Below are positions 50,273-58,697 of a DNA stretch of 64,000 nucleotides, piece after piece (positions within the stretch are counted from its first letter, which is position 1; the number at the start of each line of letters is the position of its first letter). The DNA is from Streptomyces griseocarneus (lineage in GTDB: Bacteria > Actinomycetota > Actinomycetes > Streptomycetales > Streptomycetaceae): contig PENC01000007.1 in assembly GCA_003674045.1 (NCBI GenBank), positions 265,923 to 329,922 of the forward strand. The letters are read 5' to 3'. The notes beneath the pieces were generated by a model, which was not told the origin of the DNA, ran no database searches, and saw only the letters and a program-made list of their open reading frames with translations. A program made the position numbers and the translations under genes.

Positions 50273-51852
50273 AGCGCACGACCCTCTCCCTGTTCGCGGC
50301 CGTCGCGGCCCTCGGGGCCGTCACCGGTGTCGCCGTGCTCGACGCGCCCTCGGGCAGCTCCGGGACGGCCGGAGCGACCACCAAGGCGGCGTCCCGGCTG
50401 CCCGTGGAGCGCTCCCTGCGGCTCTGCCCGCAGCCCACGTCCTCGGACGTGGCGGAGACGACGTACACGGCGTTCACTCCTGCGGGTGCACCTTCCCGCT
50501 CGGGCGCGCGCAAGTCCGCGGCGGACCTGCTGGCGGCATCCGGCCCGTCGGTGACCCCCGTCAAGAAGGACGACGCCACGTCCGGCGGTGCGAAAAAGGA
50601 CGACAGCGCGTCCGGCAAGAAGAAGGACGACAAGAGCGGGGCGGTCGCCGCCGGGACGAACGTGCTCTCCCTCAAGGAGCCCGGAAAGCCCGTCACCGCC
50701 ACCACGGAACGCTCGGACGCCCCCGCCCTCATCGGCACGGCCGAAGGCACCCTCGCCCCCGGCTGGACCGTGCAGCAGTCCACCGTCATCAGCGCGGGCA
50801 GCGGGCGCGGACTGCACGGACTGACGTGCGCGGCCCCGGACACGTCCTTCTGGTTCCCCGGCGCGAGCACCGCCAAGAGCCGCCAGGACTACGTCCACCT
50901 GACCAACCCCGACAGCACCCCGGCCGTCGTCGACCTGGAGATGTACGGACCCGACGGCAAGCTCAGGACCGCCGCGGGGGAGGGCATCAACGTCCCGCCG
51001 CGCTCGACCGTCCCCGTGCTGCTGTCCACCCTCACGGACGCGCCCACGGAGAACGCGACCCTCCATGTGGCCGCCCGCTCCGGACGCGTCGGAGCGGCGC
51101 TCCAGGCGTCCGACGAGAAGCTCGGCGGCGACTGGCTCGCACCGTCCGCCGACGCCGCCCCGGACGCCGTCCTGCCGGGCATCCCGGCCGACGCCACGTC
51201 CCTCCGGCTCTACGTCTTCGCCCCCGGCGACGACGACGCCGACCTGAAGCTGCGCTTCGCCGGGGCCAACAGCGCCATCACGCCCGCGGGCCACGAGTCG
51301 CTGCACGTGAAGAGCGGCATGACGGCGGCCGTCGACCTCGGGGACGTCACCAAGGGCGAAGCCGGGTCACTGCTGCTGAACGCCACCGACGGCAGCAGGA
51401 CGCCCGTCGTGGCCGCACTGCGCGTCACGCGCGGCAAGGACGACAAGCAGGAGACGGCCTTCATCCCCGCCACCGCGCCGATCGACGGGCGCGGCACCGT
51501 CGCCGACAACCGCGCCAAGAGCAGCACGCTGGCCCTAGTCGCGCCCGGCAAGGAGGCGGCCCGGGTCAAGGTGACGTCCTCGGCGGGCAGCGACGGCGGC
51601 ACGGCCGTCAGCAAGACGTACACCGTGAAGCCGGGCACGACGCTCTCCGTGGAACCACCGGAGCCGTCCGGGGCGAAGGGTTCCTACGCGGTGACCGTCG
51701 AAAAGCTCTCCGGCGGCCCGGTCCAGGCCTCCCGCATGCTCTCTCTCCCGAAGGACGGCGTGCCCTTCTTCACGATCCAGCCGCTCCCCGACGACCGCTC
51801 CACGGTTACCGTGCCGGCTGCTTCGCAGGACTTGTCGATGCTGAACCGTTGA
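50269..51852 (+). CDS. DUF5719 family exported protein
   Basis: A 527-residue protein from GTG 50269, overlapping the glycosyltransferase stop. An N-terminal signal/anchor (about residues 5-30) and a Lys/Asp/Ser-rich linker (about 90-125) precede the DUF5719 domain ('FWFPGAS.AKSRQDYVHLTNPD', 'PAVVDLEMYGPDG', 'PRSTVPVLLSTLTD'). DUF5719 is common next to these glycosyltransferases in actinomycetes; role unknown, probably outside the membrane with the GT. Confidence 0.85.
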   Translation: MKRTTLSLFAAVAALGAVTGVAVLDAPSGSSGTAGATTKAASRLPVERSLRLCPQPTSSDVAETTYTAFTPAGAPSRSGARKSAADLLAASGPSVTPVKKDDATSGGAKKDDSASGKKKDDKSGAVAAGTNVLSLKEPGKPVTATTERSDAPALIGTAEGTLAPGWTVQQSTVISAGSGRGLHGLTCAAPDTSFWFPGASTAKSRQDYVHLTNPDSTPAVVDLEMYGPDGKLRTAAGEGINVPPRSTVPVLLSTLTDAPTENATLHVAARSGRVGAALQASDEKLGGDWLAPSADAAPDAVLPGIPADATSLRLYVFAPGDDDADLKLRFAGANSAITPAGHESLHVKSGMTAAVDLGDVTKGEAGSLLLNATDGSRTPVVAALRVTRGKDDKQETAFIPATAPIDGRGTVADNRAKSSTLALVAPGKEAARVKVTSSAGSDGGTAVSKTYTVKPGTTLSVEPPEPSGAKGSYAVTVEKLSGGPVQASRMLSLPKDGVPFFTIQPLPDDRSTVTVPAASQDLSMLNR

Positions 51853-51865
51853 CCGGGGTGCGCCT

Positions 51866-51950
51866 GCCGGGGTGCCTCTTGCTGTCTGCTCGCGGCTGCG
51901 GATTGTCTGTGGCTGGTCGCGCAGTTCCCCGCGCCCCTTTCGGGGCGCCC
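51866..51950. repeat. Dispersed intergenic repeat copy
   Basis: Contains GCGCAGTTCCCCGCGCCCC at 51919-51937 followed by TTTCGGGGCG. Between the convergent DUF5719 and metallopeptidase genes. Confidence 0.75.
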
Positions 51951-51955
51951 CCGCG

Positions 51956-52468
51956 TCACTCCTCGCCGTAGCGGGGGTCCACCGACTCCGGGGCCAGGCC
52001 GAGGAGTTCGGCCACCTGCTCCACGACCACCTCGTGCACCAGCAACGCCCGCTCGTCCCGCGTCTTCGTCCGGATCTCCACCGGCCTCCGGTAGATCACG
52101 ATCCGGTCCGGCGCGTCACCGCGCGCCGCGACGTAGCGCCCGAGCGGCACGGACTCCCCGTCGAAGGGGAACGTGTCCAGCTCGTCGACCTCACCCGGCG
52201 CGCTCCCGCCCTCGCCGAGCGTCACCGGCACCTCGCGCACGACGAACTCGACGGAGGCCAGCTGCGGCCAGCGCCGTTCCAGCCGCTCCGCGGAGTCCTG
52301 CACCAGGTCGACGAACGCCTCGCCGCGGCTGACCGACAGCGGCACTTGGGGCGGCGCGATCGGGCCGCGCATGCCGCGTCCGTGGCGGTCGCGGTGGCGC
52401 GGCCGCGGGCTGCCGGGGCCTGGGGTGCCCCCGGTGCCGGTCGGGGGAGGTACGGGGCTGTCCATCAC
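51956..52468 (-). CDS. Metallopeptidase-family protein with an altered zinc motif
   Basis: A 170-residue protein of the COG3824 (metallopeptidase) family: 'DELDTFPFDGESVPLGRYVA', 'PDRIVIYRRPVEIRTKTRDERALLVHEVVVEQVAELLG'. The usual HExxH is here HEVVV followed by EQ, so the second His is absent. From memory Streptomyces orthologs share this. It may not be a zinc peptidase. Convergent with the DUF5719 gene; overlaps nothing. Confidence 0.8.
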   Translation of the reverse strand: MMDSPVPPPTGTGGTPGPGSPRPRHRDRHGRGMRGPIAPPQVPLSVSRGEAFVDLVQDSAERLERRWPQLASVEFVVREVPVTLGEGGSAPGEVDELDTFPFDGESVPLGRYVAARGDAPDRIVIYRRPVEIRTKTRDERALLVHEVVVEQVAELLGLAPESVDPRYGEE

Positions 52469-52722
52469 CCCTGAGAGTAGCTCTCACCCGGCCTGCCGCA
52501 CGTAGTGATCGCATATCCACCGAATGTCGCCGGATGCACATTTCGGTCACCTCTGCGATCAATTACGGCCACCCGGCGGACCGGGCCGTGTCCGTTGAAG
52601 CACACTGTGCGGACAGCTTGCTGACAGATTTCCTTGCCCGCATCCCCTGCTCCCAGGGCCTCGACGCAGGTCAACAGGGCGGTACGGAAACGCCGTCCAC
52701 AGGGCGAACCGGGGCGACACGG

Positions 52723-53178
52723 ATGAGTGAGCGGGGGGTGAGTCGTCGCGGACCGCTCAAGAGTGCGGTACCGTCCAACCTCGTGAGCCCTGTACGTCGC
52801 TGTTCGCGCACTGCGTGCGGCCGCCCGGCCGTCGCGACGCTGACGTACGTCTACGCGGATTCGACAGCCGTTCTCGGACCGCTCGCCACCTATGCCGAAC
52901 CCCACTGTTACGACCTGTGTGCCGAGCACTCGGAGCGCCTGACCGCGCCCCGCGGCTGGGACGTGGTCAGGCTCGCCCTCGACACCGGCCCGGCCCGGCC
53001 CAACAGTGACGACCTGGAGGCGCTCGCCAACGCCGTGCGCGAGGCGGCCCGCCCCCAGGAGCGGTTCGCCGGGCAGGGCGGCGCCCCCGGCGCCGCGGGC
53101 CCGGGAGGCCGCGAGGCCGACCCGATGGAGGTCGCCCGCCGAGGCCACCTCAGGGTGCTGCGCTCGCCCGACTCCTGA
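52723..53178 (+). CDS. DUF3499 family protein
   Basis: A 151-residue protein from ATG 52723 (GTG 52783, which begins 'VSPVRRCSRTACG', is an alternative start). The DUF3499 signature 'RRCSRTACGRPAVATLTYVYADSTAVLGPLATYAEPHCYDLCAEHSERL' holds four Cys and His, suggesting a zinc-binding fold. Actinobacterial family of unknown role, always near the mannose operon in my recollection. It is upstream of manB. Confidence 0.85.
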   Translation: MSERGVSRRGPLKSAVPSNLVSPVRRCSRTACGRPAVATLTYVYADSTAVLGPLATYAEPHCYDLCAEHSERLTAPRGWDVVRLALDTGPARPNSDDLEALANAVREAARPQERFAGQGGAPGAAGPGGREADPMEVARRGHLRVLRSPDS

Positions 53179-53294
53179 CGCTCCGGCGGTTCCCGGTCAC
53201 CGCCCGGTGGTGGCCGTCGTGACGGCCGGTGCCCGGATTGTCGGTGCCTCCGGGTAGCTTTGTGTTTCCGTACAGACTCCAGGAGGGGTTGGCT

Positions 53295-54653
53295 GTGGCT
53301 GATCTGTCGCAGATCGTGAAGGCGTACGACGTCCGCGGTGTCGTACCCGACCAGTGGGACGAGCCCCTGGCCGAGCTCTTCGGCGCTGCCTTCGCCCAGG
53401 TGGCCGGCGCCCGCGAGATCGTGACCGGCCACGACATGCGGCCCTCCTCGCCCGGCCTGTCCCGGGCCTTCGCCCGGGGCGCCGCCGCCCTCGGCGTCGA
53501 CGTCGTCGAGATCGGCCTCTGCTCCACCGACGAGCTGTACTTCGCGAGCGGCGCACTCGGCCTGCCGGGCGCCATGTTCACCGCCTCGCACAACCCCGCG
53601 CAGTACAACGGCATCAAGATGTGCCGGGCCGGCGCCGCGCCCATCGGCCAGGACACCGGCCTCACCGACATCCGCGCGCTCGCCGAGGGCTGGCTGGAGA
53701 CCGGCGCCCCGGAGTCCGCCGCCACCCCCGGCACGATCAGCCGGCGGGATGTGCTCGGTGACTACGCGGCACATCTGCGCAAGCTCGTCGACCTCACGGG
53801 CATCCGCCCGTTGAAGGTCGTGGTCGACGCGGGCAACGGCATGGGCGGCCACACCGTTCCCACCGTCCTCGAGGGCCTGCCCGTCGAACTCGACGCGATG
53901 TACTTCGAGTTGGACGGCACCTTCCCCAACCACGAGGCCAACCCCCTCGACCCGAAGAACCTCGTCGACCTCCAGGAGCGCGTGCGCGCCGTCGGCGCCG
54001 ACATCGGTCTCGCCTTCGACGGCGACGCCGACCGCTGCTTCGTCGTCGACGAGAACGGCGACCCCGTCTCCCCGTCCGCCATCACCGCCCTCGTCGCCGC
54101 CCGCGAGCTCGCCAAGCACCCCGGCGGCACCGTGATCCACAACCTGATCACCTCCTGGTCCGTCCCGGAGGTCGTCAAGGAGAACGGCGGCAAGGCCGTC
54201 CGCACCCGCGTCGGCCACTCCTTCATCAAGGGCGAGATGGCCCGCACCGGCGCCATCTTCGGCGGCGAGCACTCCGCGCACTACTACTTCCGCGACTTCT
54301 GGAACGCGGACACGGGCATGCTCGCCGCCATGCACGTCCTCGCCGCCCTCGGTGGCCAGGACGGCCCCCTGTCGAGCCTCGTCGCCCAGTACGACCGCTA
54401 CGCCGCCTCCGGCGAGATCAACAGCACCGTCGCCGACCAGGCCGGCCGCGCGGCCGCGGTGCGCGCCGCGTACGCCGGTGCCGAGGGCGCCGAGCTCGAC
54501 GAACTCGACGGCCTCACCGTCACCACGCCCGACTGGTGGTTCAACCTCCGCGCCTCCAACACGGAGCCGCTGCTGAGGCTGAACGTCGAGGCGCGCGACG
54601 CCGCCACGGTCGCCCGCATCCGCGACGAGGTTCTGGCCATCGTCCGGGCGTGA
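53295..54653 (+). CDS. manB: Phosphomannomutase/phosphoglucomutase
   Basis: A 452-residue protein from GTG 53295, 9 bases after AGGAGGG. Signature motifs: active-site phosphoserine 'TASHNPAQYNGIK' (about residue 98), metal loop 'DGDADR' (about 242), sugar-binding 'GGEHSAHYYF' and the C-terminal phosphate-binding 'RASNTEPLLRLNVEA'. It interconverts mannose-6-P and mannose-1-P. Together with ManA it feeds GDP-mannose for wall glycans and protein glycosylation. Confidence 0.95.
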   Translation: MADLSQIVKAYDVRGVVPDQWDEPLAELFGAAFAQVAGAREIVTGHDMRPSSPGLSRAFARGAAALGVDVVEIGLCSTDELYFASGALGLPGAMFTASHNPAQYNGIKMCRAGAAPIGQDTGLTDIRALAEGWLETGAPESAATPGTISRRDVLGDYAAHLRKLVDLTGIRPLKVVVDAGNGMGGHTVPTVLEGLPVELDAMYFELDGTFPNHEANPLDPKNLVDLQERVRAVGADIGLAFDGDADRCFVVDENGDPVSPSAITALVAARELAKHPGGTVIHNLITSWSVPEVVKENGGKAVRTRVGHSFIKGEMARTGAIFGGEHSAHYYFRDFWNADTGMLAAMHVLAALGGQDGPLSSLVAQYDRYAASGEINSTVADQAGRAAAVRAAYAGAEGAELDELDGLTVTTPDWWFNLRASNTEPLLRLNVEARDAATVARIRDEVLAIVRA

Positions 54654-54732
54654 TCAACCGGCTGCGCCGCCACGAGGACGCCCAGTGGGGTGCCTCGTGG
54701 GGCCGGTTGGCGTCCGCGGGTTGCGCCGTGGC

Positions 54733-54767
54733 CGGTCGCGCAGTTCCCCGCGCCCCTGTCGGGGCAC
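54733..54767. repeat. Dispersed intergenic repeat copy
   Basis: GCGCAGTTCCCCGCGCCCC at 54738-54756 followed by a short GTCGGGGCAC. It lies inside the mannose gene set, between manB and the Trm112-like gene, which are on the same strand. Confidence 0.75.
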
Positions 54768-54845
54768 CGACGCGCGGCCACACCACGGTGCACTCTCCGA
54801 GCGACTACCCTGGCCGGACAAGGACGTACACCGAAGGGAACCCCC

Positions 54846-55025
54846 ATGCCGCTCGAAGCCGGTCTTCTGGAGATCCTCGCCTGCCCGGAGTGCCACGCGC
54901 CCCTCCACGAGGAGACCGAGCCCACCCCCGAGCTGGTGTGCGAGAGCAAGAGCTGCGGCCTGGCCTACCCCGTGCGCGACGGCATCCCCGTCCTGCTCGT
55001 GGACGAGGCCCGGCGCCCCGCCTGA
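54846..55025 (+). CDS. Trm112-like small zinc protein
   Basis: A 59-residue protein: 'LLEILACPECHAPL' and 'CESKSCGLAYPVRDGIPVLL', four Cys for a zinc ribbon as in the Trm112p/YcaR-like family. In bacteria such proteins are found in operons of manB and the SIS protein; role unknown. Confidence 0.88.
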   Translation: MPLEAGLLEILACPECHAPLHEETEPTPELVCESKSCGLAYPVRDGIPVLLVDEARRPA

Positions 55026-55131
55026 CGCCCGGCCCGTCAAGCCCGCCCGCACGTCCGGCCGGGGCCGCCCGGCCCGAGGCCCGGTACACACCCGTACGGC
55101 GTACGCCACGGCGATCGGAGGCTGATCCACG

Positions 55132-56286
55132 GTGTTCGACGAGTCGCTCCTCGATGATCCAGAAGCCCTCTCGCGCGCCGACCTGCACGGCCTCCTGCGC
55201 GGCGTGGCCGAGTCGGGAGCCCGGGTCCGCACCGCGGCCAGGAACGCCGCCGAGGCGGGCGTCGCCGCCCTCCGACCCGACGGCCGCCCGCGCGCCGTCC
55301 TCGTCGCCGGCCCCGCGCCCGCCGCGGCCGGCACCGCCGACCTGCTCACCGCCCTCGCGGGCGGCAGCGCCCCGGTCACGCTGATCCGCCCGACCGGCGT
55401 CGCCCCGGCCGCAGGCGCCCTGCGCTGGGCGCTCCCCGGCTGGACCGGCCCCCTCGACCTGCTCCTCGTCGTCAGCCCGGACGGCACGGAACCCGGCCTC
55501 GCGATCCTGCTGGAGCAGGCGTACCGCCGCGGCTGCTCCGTCGTCTGCGTCACCCCCGCGGACACCCCGCTCGCCGAGGCCACCGCCCAGGCCCGCGGCC
55601 TGGCCATCCCTCTGACCGTCTCCCCGGCCGAGGTCCGCTCCGGGGACGCGGTGCCCGGCGGCGACAAGGAACTGCCCGCGGGCCCCGGCGTCCTGTGGTC
55701 CGTGGTCACCCCGCTGCTCGCGCTCGCCGACCGCATCGGCCTGCTGGCCGCCGACCCCGCCGGGGTCGAGTCCCTCGCCGACCGCCTCGACCAGGTCGCC
55801 GAGCGCTGCGGACCCGCCATCGCCACTTACAGCAACCCCGCCAAGACGCTCGCCGCCGAGCTCGCGGGCACCCTCCCGCTGATCTGGGCGGAAGGGGACG
55901 TCGCGGGCGCGGTCGGCAGGCACTTCGCGACGCTCCTCGCGGCGCTCTCGGGCCGCCCGGCCCTCGCCGCCGAGCTCCCCGAGGCGCTCACCGCCCACGG
56001 CACCCTCCTCGCCGGGGACTTCGCGGCGGGCGCCGACCCCGAGGACTTCTTCCGCGACCGCGTCGAGGACCCCGAAGCCCTGCACGCCCGCGTGGTGCTG
56101 CTGCGCGAGCGCGCCCCCGACATCACCTCGCCCGCCCCCGCCGCCCGCGACCTCGCCCTCTCCCGCGACACCCCCATCAGCGAGGTCGAGGCCACCGAGG
56201 GCACCACGCCCCTGGAGACCGCGGCCGAACTCCTCGCCATCACCGATTTCGCCGCCGTCTACCTGGCGCTCGCCTCCACCCCGTAG
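55132..56286 (+). CDS. SIS-domain protein, phosphoglucose/phosphomannose isomerase-like
   Basis: A 384-residue protein from GTG 55132. It resembles the bifunctional phosphoglucose/phosphomannose isomerase family (TIGR02128-like): 'MFDESLLDDPEAL', the sugar-binding SIS region 'LLLVVSPDGTEPGLAILLEQAYRRGCSVVCVT', 'AIATYSNPAKTLAAELAGTLPLIWAEG'. It lies between the Trm112-like and manA genes; in actinomycetes it is probably non-canonical because the Glu/His catalytic positions seem altered. Confidence 0.8.
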   Translation: MFDESLLDDPEALSRADLHGLLRGVAESGARVRTAARNAAEAGVAALRPDGRPRAVLVAGPAPAAAGTADLLTALAGGSAPVTLIRPTGVAPAAGALRWALPGWTGPLDLLLVVSPDGTEPGLAILLEQAYRRGCSVVCVTPADTPLAEATAQARGLAIPLTVSPAEVRSGDAVPGGDKELPAGPGVLWSVVTPLLALADRIGLLAADPAGVESLADRLDQVAERCGPAIATYSNPAKTLAAELAGTLPLIWAEGDVAGAVGRHFATLLAALSGRPALAAELPEALTAHGTLLAGDFAAGADPEDFFRDRVEDPEALHARVVLLRERAPDITSPAPAARDLALSRDTPISEVEATEGTTPLETAAELLAITDFAAVYLALASTP

Positions 56287-56406
56287 AACGGGACCGTCCC
56301 GGAAGGCCGCCGCGCCCGGGATCCGCCGCACACCGCCGCAGCACGCGCCGACCGGACCCCCCACCGGACCCCAGGCCGTACTACCAGTCAGGAACCGCCC
56401 CCCCCC

Positions 56407-57612
56407 ATGGACCGCCTCGCGAACACCGTGCGCCCCTACGCCTGGGGCTCCACCACCGCGATCCCCGAGCTCCTCGGTACCGCCCCCACCGGCGAACCCC
56501 AGGCGGAGCTGTGGCTGGGCGCCCACCCCGGCGCCCCCTCCCGCGTCGACCGCGGCGACGGCCCGCGCCCCCTGTGCGACACCGTCGGCGCCGACCCCGA
56601 GGGCGAGCTCGGCCCCGAGGCCGTACGCCGCTTCGGCCCCCGGCTGCCGTTCCTCCTCAAGCTGCTCGCCGCCGCCTCCCCGCTCTCCCTCCAGGTCCAC
56701 CCCGACCTCGACCAGGCGCGCGGCGGGTACGCCGACGAAGAGGCCCGCGGCATCCCCGCCGACGCCCCGCACCGCACCTACAAGGACGCGAACCACAAGC
56801 CCGAACTCCTCTGCGCCCTCACCCCCTTCGAGGGCCTCTGCGGCTTCCGCGACCCCGCCGCGACGGCCGAGCTGCTCGCCGCCCTCGACGTCGACTCTCT
56901 CAAGCCGTACGCCGACCTGCTGCACGCCCGGCCGGAAGGGGACGCCCTGCGCGAGGTCCTCACCGCCATCCTGACCGCCGAACACGACGCCATCGCCGAC
57001 ACGGTCCACGCCGCCACCGCCGCGGCCACACGCCTCGCCGCGGAGGACGGCCCGCACCGGGACGCGTACGCCGCCTACGCCTCGATCGCCCACCACTACC
57101 CCGGCGACCCCGGCGTCATCGCCGCCATGCTCCTCAACCACGTACGCCTCAACCCCGGCGAGGCCCTCTACCTCGGCGCGGGCGTCCCGCACGCCTACCT
57201 CGACGGCTTCGGAGTGGAAATCATGGCGAACTCGGACAATGTGCTGCGCTGTGGGCTGACGCCCAAACACATCGACGTGCCCGAACTCCTCCGCGTCGTC
57301 CGCTTCGAGGCCGCCGACCCCGCCGTCCTGCGCCCTGAGGCCGACACGGGCGGCGAGGAGGTCTACGCGGCCCCCGTCGACGAGTTCCGCCTCTCCCGCT
57401 ACGTCTTCGCCCCCGCCTCCGAGACCCCCGCCACCCTGCCCCCCGGCAGACCCCAGATCCTCCTGTGCACCTCCGGCACCGCCCGCGTCCGCGGCGCCGA
57501 CGGCACCGAACTGGCACTCCGTCAGGGCGAGTCCGTGTATATGCGGGCCACCGAACACGCCGAACTGACCGGCGACGCAGCCACCGTCTTCCGCGCCACC
57601 GTGGCGGCCTGA
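56407..57612 (+). CDS. manA: Mannose-6-phosphate isomerase class I
   Basis: A 401-residue cupin enzyme converting fructose-6-P to mannose-6-P. Zinc ligands: 'SLQVHPDL' (Gln, His), 'NHKPELLCALTPFEGLCGFRDP' (Glu), and 'LNPGEALYLGAGVPHAYLDGFGVEIMANSDNVLRCGLTPKH' (His). Translation starts at ATG 56407. Only 2 bases separate it from the cation-efflux gene. Confidence 0.95.
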   Translation: MDRLANTVRPYAWGSTTAIPELLGTAPTGEPQAELWLGAHPGAPSRVDRGDGPRPLCDTVGADPEGELGPEAVRRFGPRLPFLLKLLAAASPLSLQVHPDLDQARGGYADEEARGIPADAPHRTYKDANHKPELLCALTPFEGLCGFRDPAATAELLAALDVDSLKPYADLLHARPEGDALREVLTAILTAEHDAIADTVHAATAAATRLAAEDGPHRDAYAAYASIAHHYPGDPGVIAAMLLNHVRLNPGEALYLGAGVPHAYLDGFGVEIMANSDNVLRCGLTPKHIDVPELLRVVRFEAADPAVLRPEADTGGEEVYAAPVDEFRLSRYVFAPASETPATLPPGRPQILLCTSGTARVRGADGTELALRQGESVYMRATEHAELTGDAATVFRATVAA

Positions 57613-57613
57613 C

Positions 57614-58522
57614 ATGAGCGCCTCGGGCGGCACCAAGGCCGTCGTCGCCGCGCTCGGCGCCAACCTCGCCATCGCCGTGGCCAAGTTCGTGGCCTTCGCG
57701 TTCAGCGGCTCCTCGTCGATGCTCGCCGAGGGCGTGCACTCCGTCGCCGACTCCGGCAACCAGGCCCTGCTCCTGCTCGGCGGCAAGAAGGCCCGGCGGA
57801 AGGCCAGCGAGGAACACCCCTTCGGCTACGGCCGCGAGCGCTACGTCTACGGATTCCTCGTCTCCGTCGTGCTCTTCACCATCGGCGGCGTCTTCGCGCT
57901 GTACGAGGGCTACGAGAAGATCAGGGAACCGCACGAGCTGGACAACTGGTACTGGCCGGTCGGCGTGCTCCTCTTCGCGATCGTCGCGGAGGGCTTCTCC
58001 TTCCGCACGGCGGTGAAGGAGGCCGACGCGCTGCGCGGCGGGCAGTCGTGGAGCGCCTTCGTCCGTACGGCCAAGGCCCCCGAACTCCCCGTCGTCCTGC
58101 TGGAGGACTTCGGCGCCCTCGTCGGCCTGCTCCTCGCGCTCGGCGGCGTCGGCCTGACCCTCGCCACCGGCGACGGCGTATGGGACGGCGTCGGCACCCT
58201 CTGCATCGGCGCGCTCCTCGTCGTGATCGCGCTCGTCCTCGCCGCCGAGACCAAGTCCCTCCTGCTCGGCGAGGCCGCCGGCCCGGAACAGGTCGCGCGG
58301 ATCCGTGCCGCGATGGTCGACGGCGAGACGGTCACCGACGTCATCCACATGCGCACCCTCCACCTCGGCCCCGAGGAACTCCTCGTCGCCGCGAAGATCG
58401 CCGTACGGCATGACGACACGGCCGCACGGGTCGCTCGCGCGATCGACGAAGCGGAGAGTCGCATCAGGGAAGCGGTGCCGATCGCCCGCGTGATCTACCT
58501 GGAACCGGACATCAGGCGGTAA
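57614..58522 (+). CDS. Cation diffusion facilitator transporter
   Basis: A 302-residue protein. Six membrane segments, with 'EGVHSVADSGNQALLLLGGKKARRKA' (metal-site residues of the first His/Asp pair) and 'LEDFGALVGLLLALGGV' (second pair region), and a cytoplasmic C-terminal domain. CDF proteins export Zn, Fe, Co or Mn by proton exchange. Substrate not predictable. Confidence 0.9.
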   Translation: MSASGGTKAVVAALGANLAIAVAKFVAFAFSGSSSMLAEGVHSVADSGNQALLLLGGKKARRKASEEHPFGYGRERYVYGFLVSVVLFTIGGVFALYEGYEKIREPHELDNWYWPVGVLLFAIVAEGFSFRTAVKEADALRGGQSWSAFVRTAKAPELPVVLLEDFGALVGLLLALGGVGLTLATGDGVWDGVGTLCIGALLVVIALVLAAETKSLLLGEAAGPEQVARIRAAMVDGETVTDVIHMRTLHLGPEELLVAAKIAVRHDDTAARVARAIDEAESRIREAVPIARVIYLEPDIRR

Positions 58523-58535
58523 CCCGTTGTCTGTG

Positions 58536-58640
58536 GGCCGGGGGCTCGCTATCCGTAAGGGGCTACGCCCCTTCAGGGGCGCGGGGAACTGCGCGGCCAA
58601 CTGCAGCGGACCTGCTGCCGCGCGCGGAGCGTAAGTGGCA
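58536..58640. repeat. Dispersed intergenic repeat copy
   Basis: GGGGCTACGCCCC hairpin followed by the inverse core AGGGGCGCGGGGAACTGCGCG. Between the convergent cation transporter and PTS permease. Confidence 0.75.
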
Positions 58641-58697
58641 CCCCGGTGGGCGCAGAGCAGGCCGAGGGGGGCGCGCCCCCGGCCCCCGACAGACGGG

